Both the position numbers and the translations under genes were made by a program. Under the pieces are notes generated by a model. It saw only the letters and a list, made by a program, of their open reading frames with translations. It made no database searches and was not told the DNA's origin. This document shows, piece by piece, positions 61,382 to 64,000 of a stretch of 64,000 bases of DNA (its first letter is position 1; the number at the start of each line of letters is the position of its first letter). The stretch comes from Pseudomonas proteolytica (GTDB taxonomy: Bacteria; Pseudomonadota; Gammaproteobacteria; Pseudomonadales; Pseudomonadaceae): NCBI RefSeq assembly GCF_007858275.1, contig NZ_VFEV01000027.1, forward strand, positions 21,736 to 85,735. Reading direction: 5' to 3'.

Positions 61382-62503
61382 TCAACTGCCAGGAACGCTC
61401 GCGACCTCAGTAGCTGCCACTTCATCGAAACGCGGAAATCGCTGCTTTAATCGCTCAATCGTCCACCGCCACTTCGGCGTAGTCGGACGGCAAACCGTAT
61501 TCTGATTCCCAAACATCCCAATCTCTCGTACTGCCTGGCTCACCGGCACGCTTTGCAGCCATTGGATCGGAACAAAATAGTCGCAGCGCTCCGGATCGTC
61601 AGCAAATTCTGCATGATAATTGGCGCGCGTTGCGACCTCTAGCACCGGCCGCTCCTCGCCGTCTTGCATCACTGTGAACTCGTTCGCAGGTGTGGACGTG
61701 CCAAGAACGCGTCCTACGCCGACATAGCCTTGCTGCGGAATGTTTACCCAGATCCGATCTCCCGGAGACAGGAGCTGCAGGGTCTTGCTGTACCACGCGC
61801 CTCCACCGCCGGAAATAAAACCGAACTCCACAGCATCGGCCCATGAGCGCGAGGCAGAATCGCCGAACGAACAGTAGAACTCGCCGTTCCAAGGCTCGCT
61901 ATGCCCTTCGCTCGTCGACGCGGCGTTCACTTGAGTCTGAACAGGATCGAGTAACCAGGATCGACTCAGTAGCTGTTGATCGCCCACCTGGAAAATTTGA
62001 AAACAGAGCACGTTGATCGGAATATCTCGCTTGCTGAGGTACTCAACGATTCGCTCGCTGCTGACATCCAACTCTGTGGCGACGATGATCAGTTGGTGGC
62101 TTTTATTCAAATCATCGTCGTCTAGCACACGACCAAAGCGCGCTAAAAAATCTGCATACAAGCTACTTCCGGGGCGGAACCGTTGGTAAATCGCCGCGAT
62201 TTCGTTCTCACGGAGACTCTCGACCCACACGGCGTAATCGAGGGTCTGAGCAACGACTTCACGGGGCGTGCGGTCTCGTTTGAGCTCAATTAGTACCAGA
62301 TTTCCATCAGGAGCAATGGCCAATAGATCAATGCGCCCCCCCATACCAGTGCTTTCTTGCCTACCTATCAGCATCCACTCATCCGAGAGAATGCTTGGGG
62401 AGCTGATGATCATTTCTTCCAGTAGCTGCTCACTGGCCAATCGGCTTTGGCGAAGCTTATTGGGTGTAAGGCCGACGGTCCAGACGTCCGTTTTGATAGG
62501 CAA
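61382..62503 (-). CDS. PD-(D/E)XK nuclease with PUA/EVE-like C-terminal domain
   Basis: The 373-aa protein has a NucS/RecB-like nuclease core in its first 110 residues: D59 (GGRIDLLAI), E73-x-K75 (VLIELKRD) and the QxxxY motif Q86-Y90 (VAQTLDYAVWV). Residues about 205-320 look like a PUA/EVE-type module (WADAVEFGFISGGGGAWYSK, LSPGDRIWVNIPQQGYVGVG). Family members with this pairing are known as nucleases of unknown targets. The nearest genes are a type I R-M operon and a DUF4236 gene. Modified-DNA recognition by the C-terminal domain is inference. All catalytic residues are present. Confidence 0.82.
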   Translation of the reverse strand: MPIKTDVWTVGLTPNKLRQSRLASEQLLEEMIISSPSILSDEWMLIGRQESTGMGGRIDLLAIAPDGNLVLIELKRDRTPREVVAQTLDYAVWVESLRENEIAAIYQRFRPGSSLYADFLARFGRVLDDDDLNKSHQLIIVATELDVSSERIVEYLSKRDIPINVLCFQIFQVGDQQLLSRSWLLDPVQTQVNAASTSEGHSEPWNGEFYCSFGDSASRSWADAVEFGFISGGGGAWYSKTLQLLSPGDRIWVNIPQQGYVGVGRVLGTSTPANEFTVMQDGEERPVLEVATRANYHAEFADDPERCDYFVPIQWLQSVPVSQAVREIGMFGNQNTVCRPTTPKWRWTIERLKQRFPRFDEVAATEVASVPGS

Positions 62504-62671
62504 GCTGTGAGTCCTTGATGAAATTTTTTATGATAAAACTGGATTTCGCCGTCGAAACTCCGACCACGCAACAATCGCTGGTAGATGCTGAATTAGTTAG
62601 CGAGCTACTGACCAAATCAACATTCCATACATGCGTGAAACTCGGGCACGAATACGAGGAACTAGGTTGCC

Positions 62672-63760
62672 TCAGCTTACTCGCTCAGAAGGCATAACCC
62701 GTGCAAGGTCGAGAATAGCCTTGGCAAAAGCCTCTCCCACACCATTTCGCGAGATTTGTACGACCTCATTCAGACCCGTGGTGCTAGACAACTTCAATTC
62801 ATCGTAAAGACAAACAGGGAGTTCACGATTGTTTTTGAATCTACGATCAGGGCCACCCTTCTTGTTAACAAATTGCCACGTCCTGTCGACTACCGTGGCA
62901 TCCCTGGGAAGCGAAGCACTTTCAATAAACCGCTTCGCATTGACCTGCAACTGCAGCTCTCGATAGCTAACCGCGCCCACACTTTTCTCGTCATAAATCA
63001 ATACACGATCAGGGAAGAAATGCAGCGTTTGGCGCCCAACAACCATGGAGATAGTTTCTATATTGGTTTTTACATAAGGTGGTGAAGACCGAGCAATAGT
63101 CGTTTTTTTCCGACGTACAAGATTGCTCGCACCAGCGTGATACTTACGATCATGAACGGCGCCTTCGGCCTCGATATGCCAGGCCGCATCTGCTGCCGAA
63201 ACCTGCTGGCCACTGCTGTGCAGTGCTTCGTAAGCTTCTTCCATCTCGGCGTCAAAATCGTAAAACAGTACAACCGTCTTAGCCATCGTATCGCGTACTG
63301 CAGAGGCAATTGTTAGGACTGAACCGAGGATAAGCGCACCCCACATAGTCCCAATGGACCAACCATTACGCAGGCCAAGAAATACTACGAGGATTCCTAG
63401 GACACCAACCCATGGCCAAAGCCGCCATCTTGCCTGCTTCGCATTCATTTCATCGAGCAAATCACGTGAGGATGAATCCACGATTTGCGAAGCATCCGCG
63501 GACTCGATCTCGACTAAAGGGGCGTGAGTGCCCTCAGGTATTACCGTAGTTTCAACGTGAGGCAAAAAAGGCGGCTTATCGTTGGTCCTTGGTACGGTAG
63601 CCCGGTAGTACAGGCCTCCCCGCCCCATATGAACGTAATTGCCTCGAGGCCCGGTCCCGATGCGTAGGCCTTTCAATCCCACCGAAACGCCCACACCCTG
63701 CTGGGACAGATTGAAACGAAACAGACCTACTCTGACGCTCTTACGAATATAGAATCCCAT
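62672..63760 (-). CDS. DUF4236 domain membrane protein
   Basis: The 362-aa protein starts MGFYIRKSVRVGLFRFN, followed by the DUF4236 pattern LSQQGVGVSVGLKGLRIGTG and GRGGLYYR. Two hydrophobic helices (about residues 125-165) split it into a beta-rich N-terminal part and a soluble C-terminal half rich in charged residues. I cannot assign a function; DUF4236 proteins are common in accessory regions. The ATG at 63760 with AAGGA upstream was chosen over 63787. Its operon partner upstream is cut by an IS element. Confidence 0.8.
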   Translation of the reverse strand: MGFYIRKSVRVGLFRFNLSQQGVGVSVGLKGLRIGTGPRGNYVHMGRGGLYYRATVPRTNDKPPFLPHVETTVIPEGTHAPLVEIESADASQIVDSSSRDLLDEMNAKQARWRLWPWVGVLGILVVFLGLRNGWSIGTMWGALILGSVLTIASAVRDTMAKTVVLFYDFDAEMEEAYEALHSSGQQVSAADAAWHIEAEGAVHDRKYHAGASNLVRRKKTTIARSSPPYVKTNIETISMVVGRQTLHFFPDRVLIYDEKSVGAVSYRELQLQVNAKRFIESASLPRDATVVDRTWQFVNKKGGPDRRFKNNRELPVCLYDELKLSSTTGLNEVVQISRNGVGEAFAKAILDLARVMPSERVS

Positions 63761-63805
63761 TAACATTCCTTGATACAGCTTGAACATCCACTGTTAGGCG
63801 CTGAC

Positions 63806-63875
63806 TCACTGCTCGCCAATCACAAGCAATACATCGTCGATATACCGCCCTTCCGCACCATGGGTACCATTACGC
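63806..63875 (-). pseudogene. C-terminal fragment of an interrupted gene
   Basis: On the minus strand an open frame ends QRNGTHGAEGRYIDDVLLV IGEQ before a TGA at 63806-63808, 18 nt before the longer DUF4236 start. Upstream lies the IS21-like left end, so the rest is outside the window or lost. The fragment is too short to name. Confidence 0.4.
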
Positions 63876-64000
63876 TGTTGCCGCTGACCGAAAACTGACC
63901 CAGTAGAGGCTGTTCTGCCGACTGAAAACTGACCCAGGTGTTCAACTGCTTCTGCTCACTTTTTGAGCAGGAGAACACAGGGTGATCAGCATGGAAATGT
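63876..64000 (+). mobile_element. istA: IS21-family insertion sequence, left end with start of istA (partial)
   Basis: Two related repeats, GACCGAAAACTGACCCAG (63886-63903) and GACTGAAAACTGACCCAG (63920-63937), 34 bp apart, are the multiple terminal repeats typical of IS21 elements. A reading frame then starts at GTG 63982 (MISMEM...) behind AGCAGGAG, as in the transposase IstA. The element continues beyond the window. Confidence 0.72.

Noticed and set aside
62515..62697. Small plus-strand frame (MKFFMIKLDFAVETP...) between the nuclease and DUF4236 genes
   Set aside because: It has no convincing Shine-Dalgarno, is short and AT-rich, and overlaps the DUF4236 gene end. It may be only the shared promoter region of the nuclease gene.
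63806..63875. YIDD in the truncated fragment as a reverse transcriptase active site
   Set aside because: Only nine residues follow before the stop, so no polymerase domain can be present around it.

Overview
The window is a stretch of Pseudomonas chromosome, most likely from the P. fluorescens group. The evidence is the gene order (hemL, miaB, phoH, ybeY, corC, lnt, leuS, lptE, holA, lipA, lipB, dacA, rlpA, mltB, rodA, mrdA, rlmH, rsfS, nadD, proA, mpg), the mpl/ubiX and ethanolamine (eatR, exaC-like, eat, eutBC) neighbourhoods also known from P. aeruginosa, the high GC, and many paired REP sequences with the cores GGGAGCTGGCTTGCCTGCGA or GGGAGCGGGCTTGCTCGCGA. No rRNA, tRNA or CRISPR array was seen.

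Region 1 (1-27.1 kb) is conserved housekeeping. It starts with the last codons of hemL. A rightward block follows for tRNA modification and ribosome/RNA maturation (miaB, phoH, ybeY) plus corC and lnt, then leuS, the LPS-assembly lipoprotein lptE, holA, and a very short arfA ribosome-rescue gene with a strong hairpin inside its coding sequence. A long leftward block holds cell-wall and lipoate genes: ldcA, lipA, lipB, ybeD, dacA, rlpA, mltB, rodA, mrdA, rlmH, rsfS, nadD, proA. Many of these genes overlap by 1-11 nt.

Region 2 (27.2-49.4 kb) mixes conserved and accessory functions: mpg, a DedA-PAP2 membrane fusion, lrgB/cidA, a MaoC hydratase, a MORN-repeat/caspase-like lipoprotein, ubiX and mpl. 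An AT-rich gene for an unrecognised Ser/Ala/Thr-rich protein sits between mpl and the ethanolamine regulator. The ethanolamine module has a sigma-54 activator (eatR) divergent from an aldehyde dehydrogenase, permease and EutBC lyase, with a clear -24/-12 promoter in between. A GNAT enzyme, DedA, MtfA-like peptidase and ppa close the backbone.

Region 3 (about 49.5-64 kb) looks like a genomic island. It has an S24-type repressor, a P4-like integrase, a second unusual tyrosine recombinase with a small partner gene, about 1.1 kb of gene-poor DNA with two long perfect hairpins and DnaA-box-like sites, a complete type I restriction-modification operon (hsdMSR), a convergent PD-(D/E)XK nuclease with a PUA/EVE-like tail, a DUF4236 membrane protein, a truncated gene end, and the left end of an IS21-family element at the window edge. 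No REP elements were seen in this part, while they are frequent before 47.1 kb.
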